A stretch of 28,061 nucleotides of DNA. Origin: a virus. The stretch is from the IMG/VR virus record IMGVR_UViG_3300025881_000975, positions 1-28,061 of that record; one strand, given 5' to 3'. The notes below the pieces were generated by a model, which was not told the origin of the DNA, did not search any database, and saw nothing but the letters and a program-made list of their open reading frames with translations. The position numbers and the translations under genes were made by a program. Shown one piece after another: positions 7,876-15,543 of this stretch. The first letter of the stretch is position 1. Each line of letters begins with the position of its first letter.

Positions 7876-8112
7876 ATGACTACTGAAAATGAACAAACGA
7901 ATGACATGCCAAAAGTTGACATTACACCAAACGATCTTATGGTTATCAGACAAGTATTTGATGCCTCAAGCCAAGCAGGAATTTTTAAAGCAGCAGATTT
8001 ATCTACTGTTGGTTTTGTGTACGATAAAGTAAATGCTATTGTTGAAGGTATCATTGCTGCTGCAAAAGCAGATGAAGAAAATAATAGTTCTGAAGAATCA
8101 AAAGAAGAATAA
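7876..8112 (+). CDS. small conserved phage protein
   Basis: A 78-residue acidic protein. The core DLMVIRQVFDASSQAGIFKAADLSTVGFVYDKVNAIV resembles a small conserved protein of T4-like cyanophages that is often found near structural genes; the function is unknown. The acidic tail (DEENNSSEESKEE) is probably disordered. A GTG at 7849 is in frame, but ATG 7876 has GGAG (7866-7869) at 6-base spacing and matches the expected family start. Confidence 0.7.
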   Translation: MTTENEQTNDMPKVDITPNDLMVIRQVFDASSQAGIFKAADLSTVGFVYDKVNAIVEGIIAAAKADEENNSSEESKEE

Positions 8113-8148
8113 TTGAATTTTTTGTTATGATCAATCTAAGGAAAGAAC

Positions 8149-8502
8149 ATGGCAACTAAAAAACCAAAACAATTAGAAACAGAATCAAAGTATGAATACC
8201 TAGATAGGGACGGAGATGGTATCATCTCTGATGATGAAATGGCAAATGAAAAAAGAATGATTGAATTAGAAGATTTACGTTCTGATATGGAGAATGAAGA
8301 TAAAAAACAAGATGCACAAAGAGCGATGGCTTGGTTTGCGCTTGCTGGAATGCTTCTATATCCTTTTGCTGTTGTAATTGCTGCATGGATGGGTCTTGAA
8401 AAAGCACCTGCTATTCTTGGAGATATGGCTCCAACATACTTTGTTTCTGTTGCTGCTATTGTTGCAGCATTTTATGCTAAAGAAGTACTGCATAAGAAAT
8501 GA
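8149..8502 (+). CDS. EF-hand protein with two membrane helices
   Basis: A 117-residue membrane protein. A canonical 12-residue EF-hand loop runs D19-R-D21-G-D23-G-I-I-S-D-D-E30, with every Ca ligand position filled. A charged helical linker (34-58) follows, then membrane helices at about 60-83 (MAWFALAGMLLYPFAVVIAAW) and 97-110 (YFVSVAAIVAAFYA), and a short basic tail. The EF-hand loop precedes the membrane part, presumably on the cytoplasmic side. Small size and two helices resemble a holin, but no holin family motif can be named; a Ca-responsive membrane protein is the alternative. AAGGAA precedes the ATG. The stop overlaps the next small gene as ATGA. Confidence 0.8.
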   Translation: MATKKPKQLETESKYEYLDRDGDGIISDDEMANEKRMIELEDLRSDMENEDKKQDAQRAMAWFALAGMLLYPFAVVIAAWMGLEKAPAILGDMAPTYFVSVAAIVAAFYAKEVLHKK

Positions 8503-8624
8503 AAAATACTAACACGCTCATAGATGTGTGTTATAATTGTAAGTGTAAATCTCATTGCGAGAAAGAATGTAAGTCTTGCAGAAATGATGTTTGTATAAAA
8601 TGCGAGTGTTCTCGCTGTAAATAA
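8499..8624 (+). CDS. 41-residue cysteine-rich, metallothionein-like protein
   Basis: A very short gene: ATG 8499 overlaps the upstream stop as ATGA, and TAA ends at 8624. The product has 41 residues, 10 of them Cys (positions 11, 14, 16, 20, 24, 27, 32, 35, 37, 40) plus one His (19). It contains an imperfect internal duplication: DVCYNCKCKSHC (9-20) and DVCIKCECSRC (30-40), each with CxxCxC. This density and the CxC/CxxC pattern fit metallothionein-type metal clusters or a pair of zinc knuckles. There are no aromatic-core or membrane segments. It is coupled to the EF-hand membrane protein. Family assignment is by pattern only. Confidence 0.7.
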   Translation: MKNTNTLIDVCYNCKCKSHCEKECKSCRNDVCIKCECSRCK

Positions 8625-8638
8625 AATTGGAATGTATT

Positions 8639-9421
8639 ATGAAAAGACTTATATATCAAGTTTACGTTGGAAAGCGTTCAAAACTTTATGACCATTGCAC
8701 ACAGTCTGTGAAAGATTATTGTAAACGTCACAATATAGATTATGAAGTACAAAGATCACCTATTCTTATGATTAAACCTGATGTGTTTTCTACAAACCGT
8801 AGTAAAGAATCATATGAAAAGCATGGTGGCTATCTTCCAATATATGAAAAAGAAAATGCATTCACTTATCTTAGATCATACGATCAAGTAGCAATTATTG
8901 ATGCTGATGTGTGGATTCGTCCAGACGCTCCAAATATCTTTGATGAACTATCTGAGGGTTATGATTTTGGGGCTGTTTGTGAAAGAGAAATGCCTATCAA
9001 TAATCAGTATATGGCAAAAATTGCTAATTATTCTAGAATGCAATACAGCACGATTAAATCTGTTGATTGGAAATGGAATAATAAAACAGGTGGTCAGTTT
9101 TTCAATATGGGCATCATGGTTATGAACAAATCAATTGAGAAGTACTTGAAAGGAGAAACCCCAGCACAATTTATTCGTAGGCCAGAGTTTAAACCTTTTG
9201 TTGATGGTATGGGTGCTTGGAAATGGTCAACAGACCAAACACTTCTCAATACTTGGATTAGAGAAGAAAAAATGGCAATTAAACATTTAGATTGGAAATG
9301 GAATGGTTTGTTTACTGCTAATACTAGAATTAAAGAATGTCACTTTGTACATTTCTTCTTAAAAGATAAACTACCAAATCGTGGTGAGAATGTAGAAGAA
9401 TTGAGAAAGGTTGTAGAGTGA
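8639..9421 (+). CDS. GT8-like glycosyltransferase (GT-A fold)
   Basis: A 260-residue GT-A-type glycosyltransferase. VAIIDADVWIRPDAPNIFDEL holds the metal-binding DxD (D88-A-D90), GGQFFNMGIMVMNKS is the usual acceptor-side NxGI segment, and WSTDQTLLNTWI the downstream Asp-Gln. Transfer of a sugar from a UDP- or similar nucleotide sugar in the cytoplasm is expected; donor and acceptor are not readable. The frame is open from 8627, but ATG 8639 is the first ATG that makes sense (MKRLIYQVYVGKR). It opens the carbohydrate island and overlaps the next gene as GTGA. Confidence 0.8.
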   Translation: MKRLIYQVYVGKRSKLYDHCTQSVKDYCKRHNIDYEVQRSPILMIKPDVFSTNRSKESYEKHGGYLPIYEKENAFTYLRSYDQVAIIDADVWIRPDAPNIFDELSEGYDFGAVCEREMPINNQYMAKIANYSRMQYSTIKSVDWKWNNKTGGQFFNMGIMVMNKSIEKYLKGETPAQFIRRPEFKPFVDGMGAWKWSTDQTLLNTWIREEKMAIKHLDWKWNGLFTANTRIKECHFVHFFLKDKLPNRGENVEELRKVVE

Positions 9422-10041
9422 ACTTAAAAGATTGCTTTGACAGATATAAGTGTGATAAAGGTTATAAACATCATTATCATATAGAGTACGAAAAAGAATT
9501 TTCTAAAGTAAGAAATAAAGAAATTAATTTTTTGGAAATAGGTGTTTACAAAGGTGCAAGTACTAGTGCTTGGCATGATTATTTACCTAGAGCAAATCTT
9601 TATTGTGTAGACATATTTGAAAGAGTTGATGTTAAAAATATAGAAGTTTTAAATAGAGAGCGAGTACACTGGTTAAAATCTGACAGTACAACTATAGAAT
9701 TTAAAAAAGAAATAAAAAATTGGATAGGAGATTTAAAATTTGATTTTATAATTGATGATGGTCTACATACACACACTGCAAATGAAAAAACTTTTACCAG
9801 TTTAATAGATTTTTTAAAAGATGATGGAATTTATTACATTGAAGATATATATGCACTTGATGTTATGACTAAAATGGAGAGAAATAATTATTGGACAGTT
9901 AAACAAATGAAACTTGGTAATATTGGAGATATACAGTTAGGTTCACTTAAAAGTAAATTGACAAATTATAATCTAAAAGAAATTAGCACAAGGCATCTTT
10001 CAAGATTTCCTGATAGTCACATTTATAAAATAAGGAAATAA
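9418..10041 (+). CDS. class I SAM-dependent methyltransferase-like protein
   Basis: A 207-residue protein of the small sugar O-methyltransferase / cephalosporin-hydroxylase-like group. The SAM-binding motif is INFLEIGVYKGAST (36-49), the acidic end of strand 2 is NLYCVDIFE, motif IV is FDFIIDDGLHTHTANEKTF, and GIYYIEDI closes the core. It starts with GTG overlapping the upstream stop (GTGA), so it is translationally coupled to the glycosyltransferase. A role in methylating a glycan is inferred from the neighbours. It is related to the protein at 12475. Confidence 0.75.
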   Translation: MNLKDCFDRYKCDKGYKHHYHIEYEKEFSKVRNKEINFLEIGVYKGASTSAWHDYLPRANLYCVDIFERVDVKNIEVLNRERVHWLKSDSTTIEFKKEIKNWIGDLKFDFIIDDGLHTHTANEKTFTSLIDFLKDDGIYYIEDIYALDVMTKMERNNYWTVKQMKLGNIGDIQLGSLKSKLTNYNLKEISTRHLSRFPDSHIYKIRK

Positions 10042-10042
10042 A

Positions 10043-10735
10043 ATGATAAAAAAGTTTTTTATCCATATCCCAAAAAATGGTGGAATGAGTATTAGACGTA
10101 GTAATATTGCTAGACCTAAAGTAATGATTGCGACACCACAAACTCACAAAACTGGCGAATACACCCAAGCAGTTAGAAATAAAATGCAATCGCTTGGTGA
10201 GCATGATGGTTTTGAACACGCTAGATGGAGAGATATTAGCAAGGGTTTACAAGACAAAATGCAGTTTTTTGCGATTGTGCGAAATCCTTGGGATAGAGTT
10301 GTTTCTCGTTATTTTTTTGCTAAAAAGGTTATTTACCTTGAAGAAAATTCAGATCATTATGGTGAGACTGAATATTCAGACTGCTCATCATTTGAGGCTT
10401 TTCTTGAGGAAAGGCATAAATGGGGTGGACATGAATATATGTGGCACAGAGCCATTCGCGGTTGGTATCCAGCAAAAGATTATGTAACTTGTGATAAAGG
10501 CATTATGCGTTGTGACATTTTACGACTTGAGCATTTAGATGAAGAAATATGTAAGTATTTAAATTTACCATTTATGACAGGCGCAAGAAATGTAACTGCT
10601 GTTAATGATAAGCGTTATCAAGACATATATACACCAGAAACAATTCAAATTGTTGCGGATTGGTACAAAGATGATATTGATCAGTGGGGTTTTGATTTTG
10701 ATACTTCAGCGCAAAAAAACTATTGGGGAGAGTAA
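10043..10735 (+). CDS. sulfotransferase-like protein (PAPS-dependent)
   Basis: A 230-residue cytosolic sulfotransferase-fold protein. FFIHIPKNGGMSI (5-17) is the 5'-phosphosulfate loop, and FAIVRNPWDRVVSRYFF (Arg80 and Ser88) is the 3'-phosphate-binding motif of PAPS. The pattern fits the carbohydrate sulfotransferase group (Sulfotransfer_2). It would transfer sulfate from PAPS to a sugar or other hydroxyl, adding negative charge to a glycan. No membrane anchor is seen, unlike Golgi enzymes. It sits inside the glycan cluster, immediately before a nucleotidyltransferase. Confidence 0.8.
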   Translation: MIKKFFIHIPKNGGMSIRRSNIARPKVMIATPQTHKTGEYTQAVRNKMQSLGEHDGFEHARWRDISKGLQDKMQFFAIVRNPWDRVVSRYFFAKKVIYLEENSDHYGETEYSDCSSFEAFLEERHKWGGHEYMWHRAIRGWYPAKDYVTCDKGIMRCDILRLEHLDEEICKYLNLPFMTGARNVTAVNDKRYQDIYTPETIQIVADWYKDDIDQWGFDFDTSAQKNYWGE

Positions 10736-11404
10736 ATGATAATAGGTATTGTGCCTATAGGTGGTATTGGAACAAGGCTAGGGCTGACATTTTCAAAAGA
10801 AATGTTACCTCAAAGAAATTATACATATTATAATCCAGTATCAAATCATTTAGTTTCAAAGATGATGGAAGCAGGTGCTGAAAAAATAATATTCATTCAT
10901 GGTGATGAATTAAAAAGAGATGTTACTTCTTTCTTTACCAATGATAAATTTATTCACATTTGTCAGAAAAAATCTGGTTTCGCAAATGTGCTATTTGAAT
11001 TTTTAGACTATAATCATACAACTGAAAATGATATATTGTTTTTTGGTATGCCTGATACTATTTTTGAAAATAATCCTTTTATTGAAATGGCTTCAATTAA
11101 AGGTGTAGTTGCTGGAACATTTAATACTGATGATGAGTCTAGAGTTGATAGATTAGAAAAAAACATGAAAACTTTTAGAGTTAAGACACAAATTGAGGAT
11201 GATTTATTAGACATATTTTGGGGAATACTAAAATTTGATGGTAAAGACTTAAAAGAAGCCTACAAACAAAATCTATTTGAAAAATATACTGAAGTGGGAG
11301 ACATTGTAAATTATTTGGGATTTAATATTGTTAAGGGTGGCAAATATATAGATTTAGGAACTTGGATTAATTATAATAGGTATTTGTCTAATGGTTATTA
11401 TTAA
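10736..11404 (+). CDS. sugar nucleotidyltransferase-like protein
   Basis: A 222-residue NTP-transferase-fold enzyme. The nucleotide-binding signature is GGIGTRLG...SKEMLP (9-25), as in RmlA and GlmU-type enzymes that join a sugar-1-phosphate to an NTP. The Asp of the metal site is probably in ILFFGMPDTIFENN. It starts directly after the sulfotransferase stop. It is shorter than RmlA (about 290) and GlmU N-domains (about 230), so a minimal pyrophosphorylase. The sugar substrate is unknown. Confidence 0.78.
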   Translation: MIIGIVPIGGIGTRLGLTFSKEMLPQRNYTYYNPVSNHLVSKMMEAGAEKIIFIHGDELKRDVTSFFTNDKFIHICQKKSGFANVLFEFLDYNHTTENDILFFGMPDTIFENNPFIEMASIKGVVAGTFNTDDESRVDRLEKNMKTFRVKTQIEDDLLDIFWGILKFDGKDLKEAYKQNLFEKYTEVGDIVNYLGFNIVKGGKYIDLGTWINYNRYLSNGYY

Positions 11405-11738
11405 AGTTGACGAAGGATATGCTTTTGACTTCTTGAGTATTATAGAAGTCAAAAAAATAAAAAAATTACATAAAGCAGATCAGCAATATGAATTTTATTC
11501 TAAAAGTATTAAAAACCAACTTGATGAAAAATTATTTGATAAAATAATCAAATCTTCAGAATATAATTTATTATTAAAATCTAACACTATAATATATGAT
11601 ACTCTTGAGGAAATTAGATTAGACAACTCAAAAATACCAGCAAAAGTCATTGACAATTTAAATACTGATAGATACAGTGCGAAGATATTACTACAAAAAA
11701 AATTCTTCAATGTCAATATTATGGAGTTAAAAAGTTAA
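11391..11738 (+). CDS. unknown protein within the glycan cluster
   Basis: A 115-residue, largely helical and basic protein. It begins VIIKVDEGYAFDFLSIIEVKKIKKL, has a central EYNLLLKSNTIIYDTLEEIR and ends DNLNTDRYSAKILLQKKFF. The layout weakly recalls DUF6165-type proteins found among LPS genes (start with a helix ILEIKxxK, later N..IwDxEdeIR), but I am not sure of this. No catalytic motif is visible. It overlaps the nucleotidyltransferase by 14 bases and the next gene by one base (TAATG), so it belongs to the operon. Confidence 0.6.
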   Translation: MVIIKVDEGYAFDFLSIIEVKKIKKLHKADQQYEFYSKSIKNQLDEKLFDKIIKSSEYNLLLKSNTIIYDTLEEIRLDNSKIPAKVIDNLNTDRYSAKILLQKKFFNVNIMELKS

Positions 11739-12478
11739 TGTTTGAAATTAGTGGAAGGCATCATGACGAAAAATTTGGCGGTAAGCATGTGGGAATAATC
11801 AGACCTCTAGGTGATAGGTTTGACTATATTGCATATTGTGACACAATTTCTAAGTTAGAAAATTCAAAAGTTTACATGAATTTGCCTCAAATGAAAGATC
11901 AAAATGAAATATTAAAATTATTCAATAATAAAAATTTAGAATTTGGAACGAATAACTTAGCACAAAAAATTAAATGCACAGAAGGTCATATGAGTGAAGT
12001 TTATAGTAAAATAGATGATTGGTTCAAGATACCAAATATACCTTCTCCAAAAGAATTTTTTAAAAACTTTCCAGATAACTATATAACCATGCAATGGGAT
12101 GCTAATCAAGAATACCGAAGAATTAACGAGGATAGAAAAGTAAAAATTATAAACAAGTATTTAGAAATGGGTTATAAAATAGTACCTATAGGTGGAGAAT
12201 CAAAAATTAAAGAGTTAAATAATGGTAATATAAAAACTCTTATTAGTGTTATTGGTAATGCAAAATTACATATTGGCAGCGATTCAGGTATGCCACAATT
12301 AGCAAAGTTAGTTATGCCATCTGAAAATATTCACTTATATGTGAATACTAACAAAGCAGTAGGAAAAACACATGCTAGAAGATTCCCTTATGGAATATCA
12401 GTTAGTTGGTTGGCATTTGAAATATTCAAAAAAGGTGGTAAAATGAATTATGTAGAAACTTATGGAGATTTTGAATGA
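11738..12478 (+). CDS. GT9-like (heptosyltransferase-type) protein
   Basis: A 246-residue protein that resembles the GT-B C-terminal half of glycosyltransferase family 9 (ADP-heptose:LPS heptosyltransferases). YITMQWDANQEYRRI resembles the start of the donor domain, YKIVPIGGES the following strand, and LISVIGNAKLHIGSDSGMPQLAKL (H178) the conserved GSDSG nucleotide-sugar loop. It is shorter than bacterial GT9 enzymes (about 330-350), mainly on the N-terminal side. Transfer of a sugar to an LPS-like acceptor is inferred. Confidence 0.65.
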   Translation: MFEISGRHHDEKFGGKHVGIIRPLGDRFDYIAYCDTISKLENSKVYMNLPQMKDQNEILKLFNNKNLEFGTNNLAQKIKCTEGHMSEVYSKIDDWFKIPNIPSPKEFFKNFPDNYITMQWDANQEYRRINEDRKVKIINKYLEMGYKIVPIGGESKIKELNNGNIKTLISVIGNAKLHIGSDSGMPQLAKLVMPSENIHLYVNTNKAVGKTHARRFPYGISVSWLAFEIFKKGGKMNYVETYGDFE

Positions 12479-13029
12479 TACTTGTTGATAAGGGTACAAA
12501 AATAAAAACAACATTAGAATTTATAGATAATGTTAAAACTCTTCATGAAAAAGCAGGTGATTATGAGTCAATTAAAATATATTCAGCAATGGCAGACTGT
12601 TTAAAAGAATGCGAATCTTACAGAGAACTTGGGACTCAGCAAGGAGCGAGTGCGGCTGTTGCTGCAAATTGTGGTATTAAAAGTATGGAACTTGTTGATA
12701 TATCTTTTAAAAATTTTAGACCATGGGCATATTTATTTGATGATGTTGAATTATTTCTTTATGAAAGGTCTAGTATAAATTTTTCTAAAATTGAACTAAA
12801 AAATGTTGATTTTTTATTGATTGATTCTTTACATAAACCCAATCACCTCAAAAAAGAATTAAATTTACATCATAATTCTGTAAATAAATATATTGCAATT
12901 CATGACACAAATCAATTTAAAAATATGCAATATGAGGTAGAATTGTTTATAAAAAACAATAAGGAATGGGTATTGAGAGAATACTACACTAAAGGTGTTG
13001 GTTATTCTATTATAGAGAGAGTGTTATAA
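12475..13029 (+). CDS. SAM-methyltransferase-fold protein (cephalosporin-hydroxylase-like)
   Basis: A 184-residue protein with a class I methyltransferase-like core: YRELGTQQGASAAVAANCG as the glycine loop, KSMELVDI for strand 2, VDFLLIDSLHKPNHLKKEL for strand 4 and the adjacent helix, and KYIAIHDT for strand 5. It resembles the methyltransferase-like protein at 9418 in order and spacing of these motifs. The glycine loop has Gln (GTQQG) where the classical form has GxG, so activity is uncertain. Coupled to its neighbours by ATGA upstream and TAATG downstream. Confidence 0.65.
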   Translation: MILVDKGTKIKTTLEFIDNVKTLHEKAGDYESIKIYSAMADCLKECESYRELGTQQGASAAVAANCGIKSMELVDISFKNFRPWAYLFDDVELFLYERSSINFSKIELKNVDFLLIDSLHKPNHLKKELNLHHNSVNKYIAIHDTNQFKNMQYEVELFIKNNKEWVLREYYTKGVGYSIIERVL

Positions 13030-13592
13030 TGAATAACATTCATCCTACAGCAATAATTAATTGGGATAATGTTACTATAGGAGATGGAAACAATATTGGT
13101 CCATATGTTTGTATTGGAACAGATGCCCAACACAAATCAGAGAATAGTAATGGGATAGTAGAGATTGGTGACGGTAATACATTTAGAGAATATGTCAGTG
13201 TTCATAGACCATTAAACGGTATAACAAAAATAGGAAATAATAATTATATCATGTGTAATTCTCATATCGCCCATGACTGTGTACTTGAAAATGATATAAG
13301 TCTAACTGCAGGTGTTATTTTAACAGGTGGTGTCGTTGTAATGAATGGCGCGAATATAGGATCAGGTGCAACTGTACATCAAGGGCAGATTATAGGATCG
13401 TTTTCTATGATAGGTATGAACTCTGTTGTCGTTAAGAAAAGTGATGTATTACCAGGAGAAATTTATGCTGGAGTTCCCATAAAAAATATAGGTAAAAACG
13501 TTATAGGTCTTGAGAGAAATAATATAGATAATGAACATCTTGAATCTGAAATAAAAAGATTTTATAAAATTAAAAATGGTCTTGAAAAATGA
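13029..13592 (+). CDS. LpxA-like hexapeptide-repeat acyltransferase
   Basis: A 187-residue left-handed beta-helix acyltransferase that closely follows LpxA (UDP-GlcNAc acyltransferase, first step of lipid A synthesis). IHPTAIINWDNVTIGDGNNIGPYVCIG opens the helix; GDGNTFREYVSVHRP, NSHIAHDCVLEND with catalytic-type H82, GATVHQGQIIG (H117) and KNVIGLERNNI match LpxA landmarks in order. Bacterial LpxA is about 260 residues; here the C-terminal helical domain stops after its first helix. It could acylate the 3-position of a UDP-sugar using acyl-ACP, or acetylate an amino sugar. The two genes that follow suit a 3-amino-sugar substrate. Confidence 0.75.
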   Translation: MNNIHPTAIINWDNVTIGDGNNIGPYVCIGTDAQHKSENSNGIVEIGDGNTFREYVSVHRPLNGITKIGNNNYIMCNSHIAHDCVLENDISLTAGVILTGGVVVMNGANIGSGATVHQGQIIGSFSMIGMNSVVVKKSDVLPGEIYAGVPIKNIGKNVIGLERNNIDNEHLESEIKRFYKIKNGLEK

Positions 13593-14497
13593 TATTATTA
13601 GTTGGTTACGGGTATTGGGGAAAAAATCTAGCAAGAAATTTTTCAGATAAATTGACTGCAATTTGTGATAGTAATCCAGATTCTCTTAAAGAAGCAAAAA
13701 ACAAATATCCTAATGTAGATATGTATCATGATTTGGATTCTGCTTTGAAAGATTCACGGATTGCTGCTGTAATAATTGCTACAAAAGCAAACACTCACTT
13801 TGAAGTTGCTGTTAAATGTCTTAAAGAAAAGAAACATATTTGGATAGAAAAACCAGTATGTGAAAAACTCAATGAAATTGACAGATTAATTGATCTGAGC
13901 GAAAATGTTAATCGCATAATTTTTGTAGATCATACTTTCTGCTATAATCCCGCTATCATGTACCTTAAAAATTCAAAGGTTGTGGAATTTCCATTGTATT
14001 ATAATAGTAATAGAATGTCTCATGGGCAGTTTCAAAATGATGTTGATGTTGTCTTAGACTTAGCAATACATGATTTATCTATAATAAACTTTTTATATCC
14101 AAATTTAAAATTAGATAAGCGTGAAATAATAAAGAATTATCATGTAAATAATATAGCGAACCAAGCATCAATTAATTTAAAGTTTAATAATGGGTTTAAT
14201 GCTTTAATAAATTGTAATTGGGTTTCTCCTATTAAAATTCGTGAAGTTATTATTGTTGGAAAAAATAAATCTATAGTATATGATGATATGTCTTCTGATA
14301 AAATTAGGGAGTATTCACACAAGGATGTTGATAGTAAATTTTCTCCAGCACATATGAAAGACATATATATTCCAAGAATACCTAATGATGAAAGTTTGTA
14401 TAATGCCAGAAAACATTTTTTAAAATGTATAAAAGAAAACTTGAAACCAAAAACTAACATCTATGAATCTAAAAAAATTATGAGTTGGATATTATGA
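13589..14497 (+). CDS. Gfo/Idh/MocA-family sugar dehydrogenase
   Basis: A 302-residue NAD(P)-dependent oxidoreductase. The Rossmann loop is LLVGYGYWGKN (G6, G8, G11), the family signature IEKPV lies at 86-90, and LDLAIHDLSIINFL supplies the catalytic-type His-Asp. Family members oxidise a sugar hydroxyl to a ketone; WbpB/WlbA and GnnA do this at C3 of UDP-GlcNAcA or UDP-GlcNAc. The gene overlaps the acyltransferase gene upstream and the DegT aminotransferase downstream, each by ATGA, which supports joint action on one sugar nucleotide. A substrate cannot be fixed from sequence alone. Confidence 0.85.
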   Translation: MILLVGYGYWGKNLARNFSDKLTAICDSNPDSLKEAKNKYPNVDMYHDLDSALKDSRIAAVIIATKANTHFEVAVKCLKEKKHIWIEKPVCEKLNEIDRLIDLSENVNRIIFVDHTFCYNPAIMYLKNSKVVEFPLYYNSNRMSHGQFQNDVDVVLDLAIHDLSIINFLYPNLKLDKREIIKNYHVNNIANQASINLKFNNGFNALINCNWVSPIKIREVIIVGKNKSIVYDDMSSDKIREYSHKDVDSKFSPAHMKDIYIPRIPNDESLYNARKHFLKCIKENLKPKTNIYESKKIMSWIL

Positions 14498-15543
14498 TAC
14501 CATATTATGACTTAAAATCAATCCATTTAGGTGAAATTAATTCTATGAAAAAAGTCGCAAGTGAAGTTATTGAAAGTGGTAACTACATTTTTGCTACAGA
14601 AAAGTTTGAAGAAGAATTTGCAGACTTTGTTGGAGCGCGTTATTGTGTTGGTGTGAATAGTGGAACATCAGCATTACATTTAGCATTAATATCTTTAGGT
14701 ATAAAGAAGGGTGACGAAGTTATAACTGTATCTCATACTTTTCGTGCTACAGTCGCTGCAATTAATTATGTTGGAGCAACGCCAGTTTTTATTGACATTG
14801 ATCCAGAAACATTTCTTTTAGATGTTGATTTGGTTGAAGGTAAAATAACTTCAAAAACTAAAGCCATACTTCCAGTACATATGTATGGAAATGTTGTTAA
14901 TATTGATGCGCTAAAAAGATTTAATTTACCAATATTAGAGGATTGTTCCCAAGCCCACGGTTCTTATCATAATAATAAACATGTTGGATCATCTGGTATA
15001 GGAACTTTTAGTTTTTATCCAGGAAAAGGTTTGGGTGCTTTAGGTGATTCTGGCTGTATAGTTGTAAATGATGAAGGTCAATACGATGAGTTAAAATCTC
15101 TAAGGTCATGGGATGATAAATCTATTGGTTTTAATTATAGAATGGATAATCTTCAAAGTGAATTTTTAAGAATAAAATTAAAAAATTTAAAGAATATTAT
15201 TTCTGCGAAAAATATTATTGCAAGTAAATATAATAAATATTTTAAATATTCTAAAACTCATATAGATAACTATAACTCATACCACATATACCCTATTTTA
15301 GTAAAAAATAGAATTAAATTTTTCAATGAAATGAGAGATAAAATAGAACTAAAATGTCATTATGAAAATCCAGTTCATAAACAAACCCCATATAGAAAAT
15401 TAATATTTTCCAAACCAAATATGTTTGAGTTGCCTGTGACTGAAAATATATCAAGTCATCAAGTCAGTATACCTATATACCCTACGGTAAATCATAATAA
15501 AGTTATAGACTTAATAATGAATAATAAGGAATATCTACTTTGA
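14494..15543 (+). CDS. DegT/DnrJ/EryC1/StrS-family PLP aminotransferase
   Basis: A 349-residue sugar aminotransferase. VGVNSGTSALHLAL is the PLP-phosphate loop, ILPVHMYGN and ILEDCSQAHGS (Asp for the pyridine nitrogen) are standard, and FSFYPGKGLGALGDSG carries the Schiff-base Lys178. The family converts keto-sugar nucleotides to amino sugars with glutamate (WbpE, GnnB and related). The start is set at ATG 14494, which overlaps the upstream stop as ATGA; an in-frame TTG at 14485 is less likely. Downstream coupling is by TTGA. Together with the dehydrogenase it would replace a sugar hydroxyl by an amino group. Confidence 0.88.
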   Translation: MIPYYDLKSIHLGEINSMKKVASEVIESGNYIFATEKFEEEFADFVGARYCVGVNSGTSALHLALISLGIKKGDEVITVSHTFRATVAAINYVGATPVFIDIDPETFLLDVDLVEGKITSKTKAILPVHMYGNVVNIDALKRFNLPILEDCSQAHGSYHNNKHVGSSGIGTFSFYPGKGLGALGDSGCIVVNDEGQYDELKSLRSWDDKSIGFNYRMDNLQSEFLRIKLKNLKNIISAKNIIASKYNKYFKYSKTHIDNYNSYHIYPILVKNRIKFFNEMRDKIELKCHYENPVHKQTPYRKLIFSKPNMFELPVTENISSHQVSIPIYPTVNHNKVIDLIMNNKEYLL

